Below, piece by piece: positions 33,997 to 45,988 of a DNA stretch of 64,000 nt. Each line of letters starts with the position of its first letter. Position 1 is the stretch's first letter. The position numbers and the translations under genes were made by a program. The notes below the pieces were generated by a model, which saw only the letters and a program-made list of their open reading frames with translations, was not told where the DNA came from and did not search any database. This DNA comes from Cercis canadensis (taxonomy: Eukaryota > Streptophyta > Magnoliopsida > Fabales > Fabaceae): the NCBI GenBank assembly GCA_003255065.1, contig QAOA01005170.1:212569-276568 (forward strand), given 5' to 3'.

Positions 33997-35380
33997 TGTT
34001 GTGTAAAACTCTAATGTAAGTGCACGTTATGGTTTTCAAGGAATAAAGAGTGAGAGAATATTTTCCCACAAAGACTATGACTACTAAGTACCAAAATTGG
34101 GTGTATTCTAATGTTATCTAAACAATCCAAATTTGGTATCGAGCAATAATTAAAATGCAAAAATAGTAAAAGAGGTAGAAATATGGATGAGAATTATCTA
34201 GGGTTTCAAATTTCACAATAGATATTTTGAATTGTTATCCCTATTTCATTCATCAAGAATTATCTTCCTAATTACTAGCCAAGAACCCTAAACTATCCAT
34301 TAGCCTTTCCCAAGGTCAAACGAACATATTTCCTAGTTATGAACCCACTATATTCCTGTATGAATTACGAATAACTAAAAAATTCATTAATTTTATAGTT
34401 CTTTAATTAGATACACAAACCATAAAGGTATATTCATATCCCTTATAAAATTTATGTTCTTAATCCCTATGATCTTGAATTACAAATTACCTCTTGGTCT
34501 CATTGCTATTATCTAATCAACTAATTAGTGATCAAACAATTAGAGACATGAAGAATCGAGATGAAGAAGACAATTAATAAAAAGGTTCTTGAATTAAATC
34601 AAAGAAAATTACAATTCATCATAGCTAGGCTACATTGTAGCCCTAGAGAGAAATTTAGTTCATAATTGTAAAATAAAGCATAGTTAAAGAAATTCTAGAC
34701 ATAGATGAAAAAGAAAAAGACTAAAAACTCAGTATGGATCCAAGAATAGCTGCTACTAATCCTCCTCTCCAAGTTTTGTCTTGCTTCTTCTCTGCTCTCA
34801 AAAAGTCCAAGAGTCCCCATTTTAAAACCTAAAAGTCCTATTTAAAGAATTTACAAAGAGTCCTAATTGAAAAAGGATTAAAATCACCGCCCATTAAGAA
34901 TTTGCTATAGCGCTGCACCCCTTGGAGTTAAGCGCTAAGGGACTGAGTCACTAGGAAATTTGGTGTCGCGGGTGCTGAGGCGCCAATGAAAAAGGCTTGT
35001 GGCACTACTTCTCTGGACTGGAGCGATAATGTATGCACACTAAAGCGTTGGGGCGCTTGTGATGATGTGTTGTGGCGCTCCTTTTCTAACTTGAGAAATT
35101 GCATACGGGGGCTGCAACTCTTTTTTTCAAGGGCTGCAGCCCTTGGTCTTTGTGCGGTACTGAGGAAAAGGAGCAAGAGGGCTGCAGCCCTTACTCTCTG
35201 TCTCTTGCCTATCCTTTATTTCCAAAATATTTTTTTTTTTCAAAATATGAAAACTTACCACATCTTTTAGTCCTATAAAAATAACACAAAAATATATTTA
35301 TTTATTAATAAAAATTCTCAAGAACATATAAAATAATAAGCTAAAAATATCTAAATAGTGGGTATAAAATCCACTCAACA
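33997..35380 (-). repeat. 5' LTR of element 2
   Basis: The minus strand starts TGTTGAGTGGATTTTATACC and ends TTTTACACAACA, 1384 bases. GC-rich words (GGCTGCAGCCCTTG, GCGCTTAACTCC) lie in its U3 part at about 34905-35200. The layout matches the LTRs of the 38.8-52 kb element but is clearly more diverged. Confidence 0.8.
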
Positions 35381-38300
35381 TAAGTCTCCATTTTTAGTGA
35401 GTTTCCACAACAAACTATCTATAGGAGATCTGGTACTCAAAGGAATTGCACATATTAGACGAGTTTCCTCAACCTCAAAAGCCTTATGAATTAGAGAAAC
35501 ATCCCAACACTTGTTATGAGCAAGAAATAGGTCCTTCACATGGGACTGGGCAAGCTGCACTAGTGGCATGAAATGGACTAAGTTGTCAATAGAATCAGGA
35601 AGCTAAGGGTTTCTCCTAAGCACTGTCATGCCACCATCACCAGTGCGATACATCATATTCTACTTTAACATCGAGAACTCAACTCTACTGTTTTTCCATG
35701 TGTATGATGGTCTCCAACCTAAGGGTGCCTCAAGAAAAGAGTCAGTTGGAAAATATCTTTCTTTAAGAATAGTGGCAATGAGCGAGTTAAGGTTCTGTAA
35801 CAGTCTCCAACCCTGCTTTGCCGACATTGCCACATTAAACATCTCAAAGTTCTTGAACCCTAAGCCACCATTTTTTTTGGAATAGACAATTTTTTCCAAC
35901 TAACCTAATGCATCTTCGAAACCTCAGCAATTTGACCCCACCAAAATTTTACCATAAGTTGGTTAAGTTCATAGCACAACGACCTAGAGAGTCTAAAATA
36001 ACTCATGGTGTAAGTAGGGATTGAGAGATCTGTGCCATTGATTAGAATCTCCTTACTTGCTTTTGAGAGTAATTTTTCCCACCACCCTTTTAGTCTCTTC
36101 CAAACTCTTTCCTTTAAAGATTGAAAAGCCTCATTTTTACTGTGACTCATCATGGTTAGAAGGCCCAGATATTTCTCATTAAATGCCACAGTAGAGACAC
36201 CTAAAATTTGTATCTCTGCCCGCTTTATCTACAACCTTACAACTGGGGTTGAAGAACACTGCAGATTTTTGAAAATTTATTTACTACCCTAAACATTGCT
36301 CATAGTCAAACAACATGTGCTTAATTTCAATACATTCTGCAATCGTGACACGAGGAAAATTAGGTTGTCATCTGCAAAAAATAGGTGAGTAACGACAAGC
36401 GCACCCTTACAAACCTTGACACCCGAGATTGCCTTATGAGATTCTGCATCTTGTAATAAGGCACTCATTCCTTTGACACATAGCGAAAAAAAAGATAAGG
36501 AGAGAGTGGATCACCTTGCCTTAGACCTCACTCCAGTATAATTAAACCATGTTAAATGCCATTTAGAATTACTAAATAGGAAACAGAACCTGTTAAACGC
36601 CATTTAGAATTACTAAATAGGAAACAGAACCAACACAAGGCATAATGAGACTAACCCATCTATCATCAAAACCCAATTTACGCATCATAGCTTCCAGAAG
36701 ACCCTATTCTCCATGGTCATAAGCCTTACTCATATCCAGCTTCAAAGCCATATAACCCTCCTTTCCTAAGCACTTAGCCTTTAGAGCATGCATAAGCTCG
36801 TAAGTAATCATCATATTATCAGTAATTTGGCAGTTTGGTACAAAAGTGCTTTGATTCAATGAAATCACCTTTGGAAGAATAGACTTCATCCGATTGGCAA
36901 GAACTTTGGAGATAACCATGTAGATGACATTGCACAGGCTAATAGGACGAAACTTAGTCATATTGGTTGGATTGTTAACTTTTGGAATCAACACAATATG
37001 GGTATAATTTAAACCATCAATACGAACACATTTATTTAGAAAATCTAAAACCACAATTATTACATCAACCCCCACCACACTCCAATAACACTGATAAAAC
37101 ATTGCAGGAAAACCATCCAGTCCTGGGGTTTTTGTTGCCCCCATTTGGAATACCACTTCCTTAATTTCCAAATCAGTAAAAGGCCTCAATAATTCATGTT
37201 TCATAGAAGTCGAGACCCTAGCTGTAACCACATCAATGACTAGGGAAAAGTCTAAAGGGTTAGAAGTAGAAAAAATATTATTAAAATAATTAATTGTTAT
37301 CTCACCCATACGTTCCTATGCCAAACTCCCTCCTTATCTTGAAGCTTCTTTACTGTATTTTTCTTTTGCTTGTTGGAAGCTCTTTGATGGAAATATTTAG
37401 TATTATTGTCCCCCTCTTTAAGCCATTGAACTCTAGACCGTTGTTTCCACATTAATTCCTCTCATTCTAGCAGCTCATTAAGTTCATCCTGGAATCTTTT
37501 TAGTTGCTGCATGTTTTGGGGTTGAGATTGAATTCTTCAAATATTCTTTCCCACATGGCCAAAAGTAAGATCATTCTATGCAGCTAGAGCATGGCTAGTA
37601 TTTTTAATCCGTTTTTGCAGCTGTGGAATAGCCTCACCCCTCGCGGCACTACGCCAACCATCACTAATGAGCTTATAACATTCCTCATGTCTAGTCCACA
37701 TTTGTTCAATCAGGAAACGCTTTTGTGGGCATTTAAGTAAAAAAAATTGAATCCGAAGCAAGAATCAATAAGAGGGTATGATCAAAAACACTTACATCCA
37801 AGTGTTGAACCTGGGTGGACAAAAAAAAAAAAAACCTAAAGAAAACAATGGTTGCCATAGCTCTATCCAACCAGACCATTATATTAGCGTCCCCGTCTCT
37901 TCTTTTACACTATGTGAAAGGATTCCCCTAGAAACTAAGATCATATAACTCAGAAAAATCAACCACATCACAAAAAGCTCACATTTGAGCTTCCGGTCTT
38001 TCCATTATGCTTTGTTATTCATGGCCCTGTAGAGTCTCATTGAAATCTCCCATTACCAACTAAATTGGATAGTCAGCTCTCTTAAGAGCCCTTAATGTTT
38101 TCCAATCATTATGTCTCAGATAGGTAACCAGATCTTCATAAAAACTCGTAAGGTGCCCTTCTCCTTTTCCCCTTCATCTACCAGTACGTCAATATTATAC
38201 TTAGAGAAGGAAACCAAATCAATAGAAACATCGTCTCTCCATAACATACCCAAACCTCCCCTATAGCCTTGGCTTGCCACACCAAAGCCATTATAGAATC

Positions 38301-38777
38301 ACATTCTCCTTTTGAAATCATCTCATTCATCCCCATTCAATTTCATCTTGCATAGGAACATAACCTTGGGATATTTTTACCTTAGTAACAAGCTTCAGGC
38401 TCGAATTGTACGTGGGTTCCCAAGCCCACGACAGTTCCAACTTATTATATTCATTATGACCGGCGAGACTGCAAAACAGTCACCACCGCTTCCATAGCAA
38501 TGTACTCACTCTCATATACCTTTCCCTTCTTTCCCATTTTTGCCCCTCATTCTCCATTAAGTTGTTAAGGGGATGGCCACCCAGCATTTTCCGTTTTGTA
38601 GAACCACCAATGGGCACTCCATGTTCGCCACACCCCACCCTTCATGCCATTCTTTCCACTTCCGATTTTGAGATCCCACCTCAGTAACTATCTGCTGGAT
38701 ATAACTCCCTCCATTAGCATCATGATCATATTCTTTCATAGTAAGGATATCTAGTGAACACTTTCGCTCCACCATAC
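35381..38777 (-). pseudogene. LINE 1, second segment: end of ORF1 region, endonuclease and reverse transcriptase
   Basis: On the minus strand ORF2 starts at about 38454 with ISWNCRGLGNPRTIRA, the N-terminus of L1 apurinic-type endonuclease. Much of the endonuclease (38.4-37.3 kb) is shredded by stops. The RT reads clearly at 37309-36704: PGLDGFPAMFYQ, FRPISLCNVIYMVISKVLAN and ALKLDMSKAYD. The catalytic FADD lies at about 36376-36365 in another frame. 36189-35386 encodes the thumb and the zinc-binding start (KFWWGQ, LGFKNFEMFNVAMSAKQGWR, WKLTKNGD). A 41-base tandem duplication at 36550-36631 further damages it. Its upstream end joins to 52040 across the composite LTR element. Confidence 0.85.
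36550..36631. repeat. 41-base tandem duplication inside the LINE RT
   Basis: Two adjacent units starting TGTTAAATGCCATTTAGAAT and TGTTAAACGCCATTTAGAAT, with one visible difference. Not present in the RT of related LINEs as far as I can judge. Confidence 0.75.
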
Positions 38778-40136
38778 TGTTGAGTGAGTTTTATACTCAC
38801 TATTTAGATGTCTTTTTGCAAAGTATTAGATTGGTTTTTGAGGAATGATGGCCACTTATTGTAAGTTTTATGTTAAATTGCAGAACTCATGGACTAAAGT
38901 GAAGGAATGAAGTAAAAAGAGGATTTGGACAGAAAACCAATGCTGCAGCCCTTGAAATCCAGCGCCGCAGCCCTTGGAGCATCAAAATGCATGATTTTGA
39001 CAGCAAGCCAGCGCCGCAACCCTTGAAATCCAACGCCGCAGCGCTAAAGTACTGAAAATTCAGTCTCAAGCAGAGAGCCAGCGCCGCAGTGCCAGTTCCC
39101 AGCGCTGCAGCGCCCACAACAGCCATTCAGGCAGTGTTTCCAGCGCCACAGCGCCCAATATCCAACGTCGCAGTGCCCGTGCGTGGATTACTGATACACG
39201 TCACTCTGTTTCTCTAGTTTTAGGACTTTTCTTTAGAAGTATAAATAGGATACCTAGGGAATTAAAAGGAGGTTCGTTCTTAGACACTTTTGGAGGCACA
39301 AAGGAGGCAAATGAAGGATTGAAGGGAGGAGATGCAAAGCTGATTCGAACTTCAAACCAGAGTTTTTCCTCTTTTACCTTTAAATCATGTCTCAATTTTA
39401 TTCTTTCTGATTCTCTTCATCTAGTATGAACTAATTCTCTTATCTAGGGGTACGATGTAGCCTAATTAGAACTAGTTGTAGTTTCATATGAAGTTAATTC
39501 CATTATTTATCTCTTCAATTTGAGCGTTTATCTCTTCTCTTAATGATTCTGATTGTCGGGCCAATAATTAGATGAATTGTTAATCACAATGAGACCGGAA
39601 GGAGAGTTGTCTGTCAAGTTCCTTGGGGTAAATGCCATGAGTTACATGGAGGATAGGAATATACCTCTATGGCTTATGTAATCAGTCAAAAAGATCCACA
39701 AAACTAAATGAATTCGTAATTATTGTAACTCGTATAGGGATATACAGGGTTAGTAATTAAGGGATATTTACACTAGACCTTGGGAGAGGCTAGTGAATAA
39801 ATTAGGGAATCTTGATTAGCAAATAGGAAGATAAATTGGAGTTAATGGAATATGGAATGAAAGCTGGGAGTAATTATGGTGAAATCGGAACCCTAGGTGT
39901 TTCTCTCTTGTTGAATCTATCATTTTTCTGGTTTAATTTGCTATTTTTCTGGTTTATATTGTTTTTGTTCTATTTTCAATTTTTTCCTTGAAATATCTCC
40001 TTATCGATTGATTAGATAAAGTTAAGGTTAACCCTCTTTCGGTAATTGGTACATTAGTCCTCGTGGGAACGATAAATTTATCTCATTTTATTATTTACAA
40101 ACAACAACGTACACTTGCGTTGGAATTTTCACAACA
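38778..40136 (+). repeat. LTR1 of the composite element
   Basis: Starts TGTTGAGTGAGTTTTATACT, ends TTTTCACAACA, 1359 bases. U3 carries a GC-rich array at 38941-39183 (AGCGCCGCAGC words). A TATA box lies at 39240-39247. It is closest to LTR3, with two extra array units. Confidence 0.9.
39240..39247 (+). promoter_or_regulatory. TATA box in LTR1
   Basis: TATAAATA in the context AGTATAAATAGGATACCTAG; the same context recurs at 51143-51150 (LTR3) and a variant at 44951-44958 (LTR2). It probably sets the U3/R boundary. Confidence 0.6.
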
Positions 40137-40142
40137 AGTTTT

Positions 40143-40160
40143 TGGCGTCGTTGCCAGGGA
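40143..40160 (+). other. primer binding site of copy A
   Basis: TGGCGTCGTTGCCAGGGA, six bases after LTR1. Two transitions from the tRNA-Asp-complementary form TGGCGCCGTTGCCGGGGA used by Athila/Tat elements. Confidence 0.8.
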
Positions 40161-40234
40161 CTAATTTGTTATCAATATCAATACTCAGTGATCTTGATTT
40201 TACTCTAATCGTTTATTTTCACAGATCTATTTAA

Positions 40235-42751
40235 TTGTTTTATTGGTTGAGACTTTCAGGAGATTTCTTTTGGTGTATGAAAAATTCTGGAAGCACTTCT
40301 CTAATCCCACTTGATTTTGAGATAGAGAAGACCTGTCGAAAAAATAGAAAGGCAAGAAGAAAGTCTACCAGAATTTTGACAGACACAATGGCAGAAGAAA
40401 ACCCTCCAAAGGCACTCCCTGATTATGCTCTACCTTTCATCACGGATACCAATTCGGGTATAAGGCGACCGGCTATTGAAGCAAACTCTTTTGAGATTAA
40501 ACCAGCTGTGATCCACATGGTCCAGTCAGCCCCGTTCAGTGGATTAGCGAGTGAAGACCCTCATGCTCATCTTTCTGGATTCGTGGAGATATGTGATACT
40601 TTCAAGCACAACGGGGTTGGTAATGATGCTATTCGCCTCCGCCTATTCCCTTTCTCATTTTGGGATAGAGCCAAGGTTTGGCTTTAGTCTTTGCCAACTG
40701 GCACCATCACCACATGGGACGTTTTGGCCCAAAAATTCTTGGCAAAATTTTTCCCACCAGCTAAGACCGCCAAGCTCCGAAATGATATTGCAACATTTTA
40801 TCAATTGGATAATGAGTCACTTCAGAAGGCTTGGGAAAGGTACAAAGAGTTGCTTCGTAGATGTCCTCACCATGGACTCCCTGACTGGTTGCAGTTACAG
40901 ACATTTTATAATGGTTTGTTGAACTCCACCAAGACCCTAGTTGATGCCGCTGCTGGTGGATCGTTGATGAGGAAGACATATGTGGATGCCAACGACTTGC
41001 TAGAGAAGATGGCTACCAACGCCTACCAATGGCCTTCTGAGAGGACCACTTCACGCAAGGTGCTTGGGGTTCATGAGATTGACGCCTTTACTGCTTTATC
41101 TACAAAAATTGACTCACTAGCTAAGCAGTTGACCGTCCGGAATGTAAATGTCATCCAGTCACCTCCTGAAAATTGTGACCATTGTGGAGGTCCTCATGTC
41201 AGTATAGAGTGCCAAGTGGGCAACTCATTCTTTGCACCTCCGGTTGAGGAAGCGAAGTTTGTGGGGAATCAGAACAGACAGAATGACCCCTATTCGAACA
41301 CTTATAATCCGGGGTGGAGACATCATCCAAACTTCTCTTGGAAAAACCAACAAAACACTGCTCAACCACCTGTGCAAGCAAAGGTTTCTTTGGAGGATGC
41401 TCTAGCCAAATGGACCATGAATACAAGTCAATTCATGGCCCGAACAGATGCCTCCATTCGTAACTTAGAGATGCAAGTGGGTCAACTCTCCACCATGCTC
41501 ACTAGCAGACAGTAGGGATCATTGCCAAGTGATACAAAAGTGAATCCTAAAGAGCATGTCATGGCCATAACTCTTCGTAGTGGTAAGACTTTGGATGAAC
41601 CTTCTGAAGTTGTCAAGAAGGTGCCTAGTAAGCCAGTTGAGCCTGAGGTAAAAGAAGACACTCCAGTGGAAACTCCTGTGACACCTGTGGGGAAAACATC
41701 TAAGTTATTCCTAGATAATCCTCCACCATATATTCCACCTCTTCCGTTCCCTCAGAGATTCCAAAAGAAGAAGCTGGATAATCAATTCTCTAAATTTTTG
41801 GAGGTGTTCAAGAAGCTGCACATCAACATCCCATTTGCAGATGCTTTAGAGCAAATGCCTAGCTACGTGAAATTTATGAAGGAGATTCTCTCAAATAAAA
41901 GAAAACTAGCAGATTATGAGACTGTGGCACTTACTGAGGAGTGCAGTGCAATCTTACAAAAGAAATTGCCACCAAAATTAACAGATCCAGGGAGTTTCAA
42001 TATTCCTTGTTCTATTGGCAATATATCTTTCGGTAAGGCACTTTGTGATCTTGGTGCTAGTATTAACCTCATGCCTCTTTCTGTTTTCAGGAAATTGGGT
42101 ATAGGAGAAATAAAGCCAACCTCCATCTCCTTGACATTGGCGGATAGATCAATCAAGTATCCAAGGGGAATCCTGGAGGATGTATTGGTGAAAGTGGACA
42201 AGTTCATCTTCCCAGCGGACTTCGTTGTGCTTGACATGGAGGAGGACGAAGAAATCCCAATTATTCTTGGTCGTCCATTTTTAGCAACTGGGAAAGCTCT
42301 TATTGATGTGCAAAAGGGCCAACTTACTTTGAGAGTGCAAGGTGATCAAGTGTCCTTCAAAGTTTTCAAAGAAATAAAGCATCCGGAAGAAGTGAGTGTC
42401 TGTTGTAAAATTGACACTATAAATGGAAGCAATAAATTACAAGACCCAGTTGGAGCTCACACCATGGGAACGAAAAACAAGGAGAAGCCTCCTGATTTAG
42501 AGGTCAAAGATGACAAAATTCCCAAGAAGCCAATGACTGGACCAGGGCCTATAGCTGAATCTCACAAGAAAAACAAGAAAAAGAAGCCGTCATTCCAAAA
42601 GATTCTTTTAGAGCATCTCAGAAAATCTGCTTGTTTTAGAGATGGAAATAAAGTTTGGAGCTTAAAAGAGACTTGCCAACAATCCAAAGCTCAAAGAAAT
42701 AGTGGAGTAAAATTCCAGAAGTCTTCTACTGCTATTTTTGATCCTGGTTAA
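40235..42751 (+). pseudogene. gag-protease ORF of copy A, interrupted by two TAG stops
   Basis: One frame of about 838 codons, colinear with the open ORF at 45989-48481, broken only by TAG at 40688-40690 and at 41513-41515. Both positions are CAG in copy B. Domains in order: N-terminal region, retrotransposon gag domain (RLRLFPFSF, FLAKFFPPAKTAK, CPHHGLPDWLQLQTFYNGL), zinc knuckle CDHCGGPHVSIEC, proline-rich spacer (NPPPYIPPLPFPQRFQKKK), and a retropepsin-like domain with DLGASINLMP and ILGRPFLAT. No pol follows. Confidence 0.85.
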
Positions 42752-44415
42752 TTTATTCCAAAGACAGTCAGGCTGAGGACTATAAAACAAGCGCTTTTTG
42801 GGAGGCAACCCAATCTTTTTAACCCTTTCTCTTAATTTTTGTTTAGTTGTTTAATTTTATTTTCATGCTTGTGTGTTTAATTTTTTTTTTGTTTCAGGTA
42901 TACAATCCATAACTTTTATTCCCCCCAGCAGCTCCACCTGATGAAGATGCAAAGTGATCCATCTCCATTTCAGGGAAGTCCTCACATCTTTTTCTTCTTT
43001 GTTTTAAACATTGAGGACAATGTTTCCTTTAAGTTTGGGGGTGGGGAATTATTTTCTGAGCTGCTGTATTGATTTGCACTTAACTTATTGGGTATCTTTA
43101 AATGCTTTTCTAGGTAGTTTTTATGTTTAAATTTTATTTTTCTTTAAGTTTAGTAGAATAGAGTGAAATTTTTTGTTTAACCTTAGGCTAATGATAAAAC
43201 TGATTTTCATTGTTCATAGTTCTAGAAAAATGATAGATTTTGTGTTTGTGTTTTTGATTAACTCTTGTGTTAATTTTTGTCTGACTAGAATTTCCTGAAT
43301 TATTGAGCACATAGCCTTGTTTATTTGAAATCTACATGCTTAGAGATGATTATGTGAATTAAGTCATTTCAAAAGCTCACAGAATGCTAGAACTTGCTTG
43401 ATTGTCAGTCGAGGCGAAATCCTAGGCTGCACAATATTAGGGAGATGATTTAGGCTATTTTTGTTTCGTTTGAGCCTTTCTAGCTATCCCTTTGTATGAT
43501 ATTTTATCCCTAGCATACCCCATTGAGCTTAATTTAGCCTGTTTCTTTGTCACCTATACTGATCCTATCCCTTTGTATGATCTTTTGTCTTGAACCTTTC
43601 ACCTAAAATACATTTTCAGTCTTAAGAGCATCTAGAGCTAAGAAAATTAAGGAGGATTGGTGAAGAAAAGAAAAGGAAGATTTCAATGAAATGGCCACCA
43701 AAGAATGAAAATTCAAAAGCTACATCCCTGCTGTAAAGAAAAAAAAAATATTTTGCAATGAAAAGAAAAGACATTTGTGCAAATATTGAAAAGAAACAAA
43801 AAGAAAAAGAATGTCTTAGAAAGCATTAAGTATGGAATGTAGTGGCCCAAAAGTAAGAATTCTATTGGTGGATGGCGAAGTAAAGAAGAAAATAAGTTTG
43901 GGGGAGTTAGAAGTGAAAAGAAAGAAAGGAGCTCTTAAAATTTGCTCTAAACTGAATTTGTGTGATGGGTGAGTTAAGCCATATGTTTATCCATCATCCT
44001 ACCATTAACCCAACCACACATTACAAGCTTATCAAAAGTCCTTTTGATCCTCAATATTGTGAAATGCCTACATTAGTGGAGATTGACATGAAAAGCAAGC
44101 ATATGGGGTTCTGAGAGAATAAAAGTGGAGAATATATGTTTATGAGCTTATTTGCATAATCTGATTTAAGTGAAGAGAGTAGGGTAAGCAAGGGCTATAC
44201 TTACACACACAGAGGAAATTTTAGTGAGATTGAGATGAGATTGACTTTGGGTTGAAATTATACACATTCATGTTATCTTGAAAATTTTCTAGGAGTTGTG
44301 CTTAATAGAGATCTTTGAGGCCTGTATGGTTAGTAAATAAATTTTTCACTTTGTTAATTAGTTGTTGAGTTTAATTTTATTTTTCTTTTTCTTTGCTCGA
44401 GGACGAGCAAATGTT
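42752..44415 (+). other. non-coding 3' region of copy A
   Basis: Starts with the GGGAGGCAACCCAA motif that in Athila-type elements follows pol, so pol appears cleanly missing between the ORF and this point. Contains AAGTTTGGGGG words at 43031 and 43894, resembling the polypurine tract at its end, and A/G-rich stretches (43640-43930). No ORF. Confidence 0.7.
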
Positions 44416-44427
44416 AAGTTTGGGGGT
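44416..44427 (+). other. polypurine tract before LTR2
   Basis: AAGTTTGGGGGT, three bases before the TG of LTR2. Confidence 0.7.
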
Positions 44428-44430
44428 ATT

Positions 44431-45847
44431 TGTTGAGTGGCTTTTATATCCACTTTTTAGATATCCTTTACTTAAGTATTTGATTGTTTATTGAGATTAA
44501 TCATCATATAATGTGATCTTTTATGTTAAATTGTAGGTTTCATAGGTTAGAATGAAGAATTGAAGAATTGAGAAGTTTTTGGGACAGAATTCAAGAGTTG
44601 CGGCGCTCAAAACCTAGAGTCGCGGCCCCTGGAGCATGAAACTTAAAACCAGGACAGCAGCTCAGGGGTGCACCCCTTGAACAGTAGCGCCGCACCCCTT
44701 GAACAGTAGCGCCGCACCCCCCGTATGCGAAAAAATACACATGTTGGGACAGCAGCTCAGCGCCGCACCCCTTGAACAGTAGCGCCGCACCCCTCGAAAT
44801 ACAGAGGTGCGGCGCCCGAAAGTGAAAAGAAGCAAAGTTCTTCCAGCGAGTCAGAGGTGCGGCGCCCAAACTTCAGAGGTGCGGCGCCCGAATTTAATTC
44901 TGCAGACGCGGCTTATTTTCTCATGGGTTTTAGGGCTTTAGAGTGAGGGGTATAAATAGGAAAGCTAGGGAATTAGAAAGGGGTTCGTTCTTAGACACTT
45001 TTGGAGGCACAAAGGAGGCAAAGCAAGGATTGAAGGGAGGAGATGCAAGGCTGATTTGACCTTCAAACCAGAGTTTTTCCTCTTTTACCTTTGAATCATG
45101 TCTCAATTTTATTCTTTCTTGTTCTCTTCATCTAGTATGAACTAATTCTCTTATCTAGGGTACGATGTAGCCTAATTAGGACCAGCTGTAGTTTCATATG
45201 AAGTTAATTCCATTATTTATCTCTTAAATTTGAGCGTTTATCTCTTCTCTTAATGCTTCTGATTGTCTGGCCAATAATTAGATGAATTGTTAATCACAAT
45301 GAGACCGGAAGGAGAGTTGTGTGTCAAGTTCCTTGGGGTAAATGCCATGAGTTACATGGAGGATAGGAATATACCTCCATGGCTTATGTAATCAGTCAAA
45401 AAGATCCACAAAACTAAATGAATTCGTAATTATTGTAACTCGTATAGGGATATACAGGGTTAGTAATTAAGGAATACTTACACTAGACCTTGGGAGAGGC
45501 TAGTGAATAAATTAGGGAATCTTGATTAGCAAATAGGAAGATAAATTGGAGTTAATGGAATATGGAATGAAAGCTGGGAGTAATTATGGTGAAGTCGGAA
45601 CCCTAGGTGTTTCTCTCTTGCTGAATCTATAATTTTTTTTGGTTTAATTTGCTATTTTTCTGGTTTACATTGTTTTCATTCTATTTTTAGTTGTTTCATT
45701 GAAATATCTTCTTATCGATTGATTAGATAAAGTTAAGGTTAACCCTATTTCGGTAGTTGGTACATTAGTCCTCGTGGGAACGATAAATTGATCTCATTTT
45801 ATTACTTGCAAACGACAACGTACACTTGCGTTGGAATTTTCACAACA
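44431..45847 (+). repeat. LTR2 (middle LTR), recombinant-looking
   Basis: Starts TGTTGAGTGGCTTTTATATC, ends TTTTCACAACA, 1417 bases. The R-U5 half is near-identical to LTR1 and LTR3, but the U3 half differs: different leading bases and a different array (GTAGCGCCGCACCCC and GAGGTGCGGCGCCC words, 44599-44890). TATA box at 44951-44958. It serves as 3' LTR for copy A and 5' LTR for copy B. Confidence 0.9.
44951..44958 (+). promoter_or_regulatory. TATA box in LTR2
   Basis: TATAAATAGG following GTGAGGGG; would drive copy B. Confidence 0.6.
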
Positions 45848-45853
45848 AGTTTT

Positions 45854-45871
45854 TGGCGCCGTTGCCGGGGA
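45854..45871 (+). other. primer binding site of copy B (tRNA-Asp type)
   Basis: TGGCGCCGTTGCCGGGGA, six bases after LTR2: the canonical Athila/Tat primer site, intact here. Confidence 0.85.
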
Positions 45872-45988
45872 CTAATTTGTTATCAATATCGATACTCAGT
45901 GATCTTGATTTTACTCTAATCGTTTATTTTCACAGATCTATTTAATTGTTTTATTGTTTGAGACTTTCAGGAGTTTTTCTTTTGGTGT

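Larger units (their letters stand above)
24148..35380 (-). mobile_element. Athila-like non-autonomous LTR retrotransposon (element 2), inserted in LINE 1 and itself split
   Basis: Two related LTRs (33997-35380 as 5', 24148-25560 as 3', both minus) enclose a primer site, a broken gag-protease ORF and little else. Flanks GAAGT (24143-24147) and TAAGT (35381-35385) are a 5-bp target duplication with one difference. The interior is interrupted by the 5.8 kb Harbinger-like element at 27647-33462. No reverse transcriptase or integrase. The gag end runs almost directly into the 3' LTR, so the post-gag region present in the 38.8-52 kb element is deleted here. Confidence 0.8.

Noticed and set aside
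38887..39126. 79-residue Ala-rich minus-strand ORF in LTR1 (similar ones in LTR2 and the LTR at 35 kb)
   Set aside because: Translation of the GC-rich LTR arrays.
38941..39183. CRISPR-like regular array
   Set aside because: Spacing and words are irregular, the host is a plant, and the array is part of an LTR.
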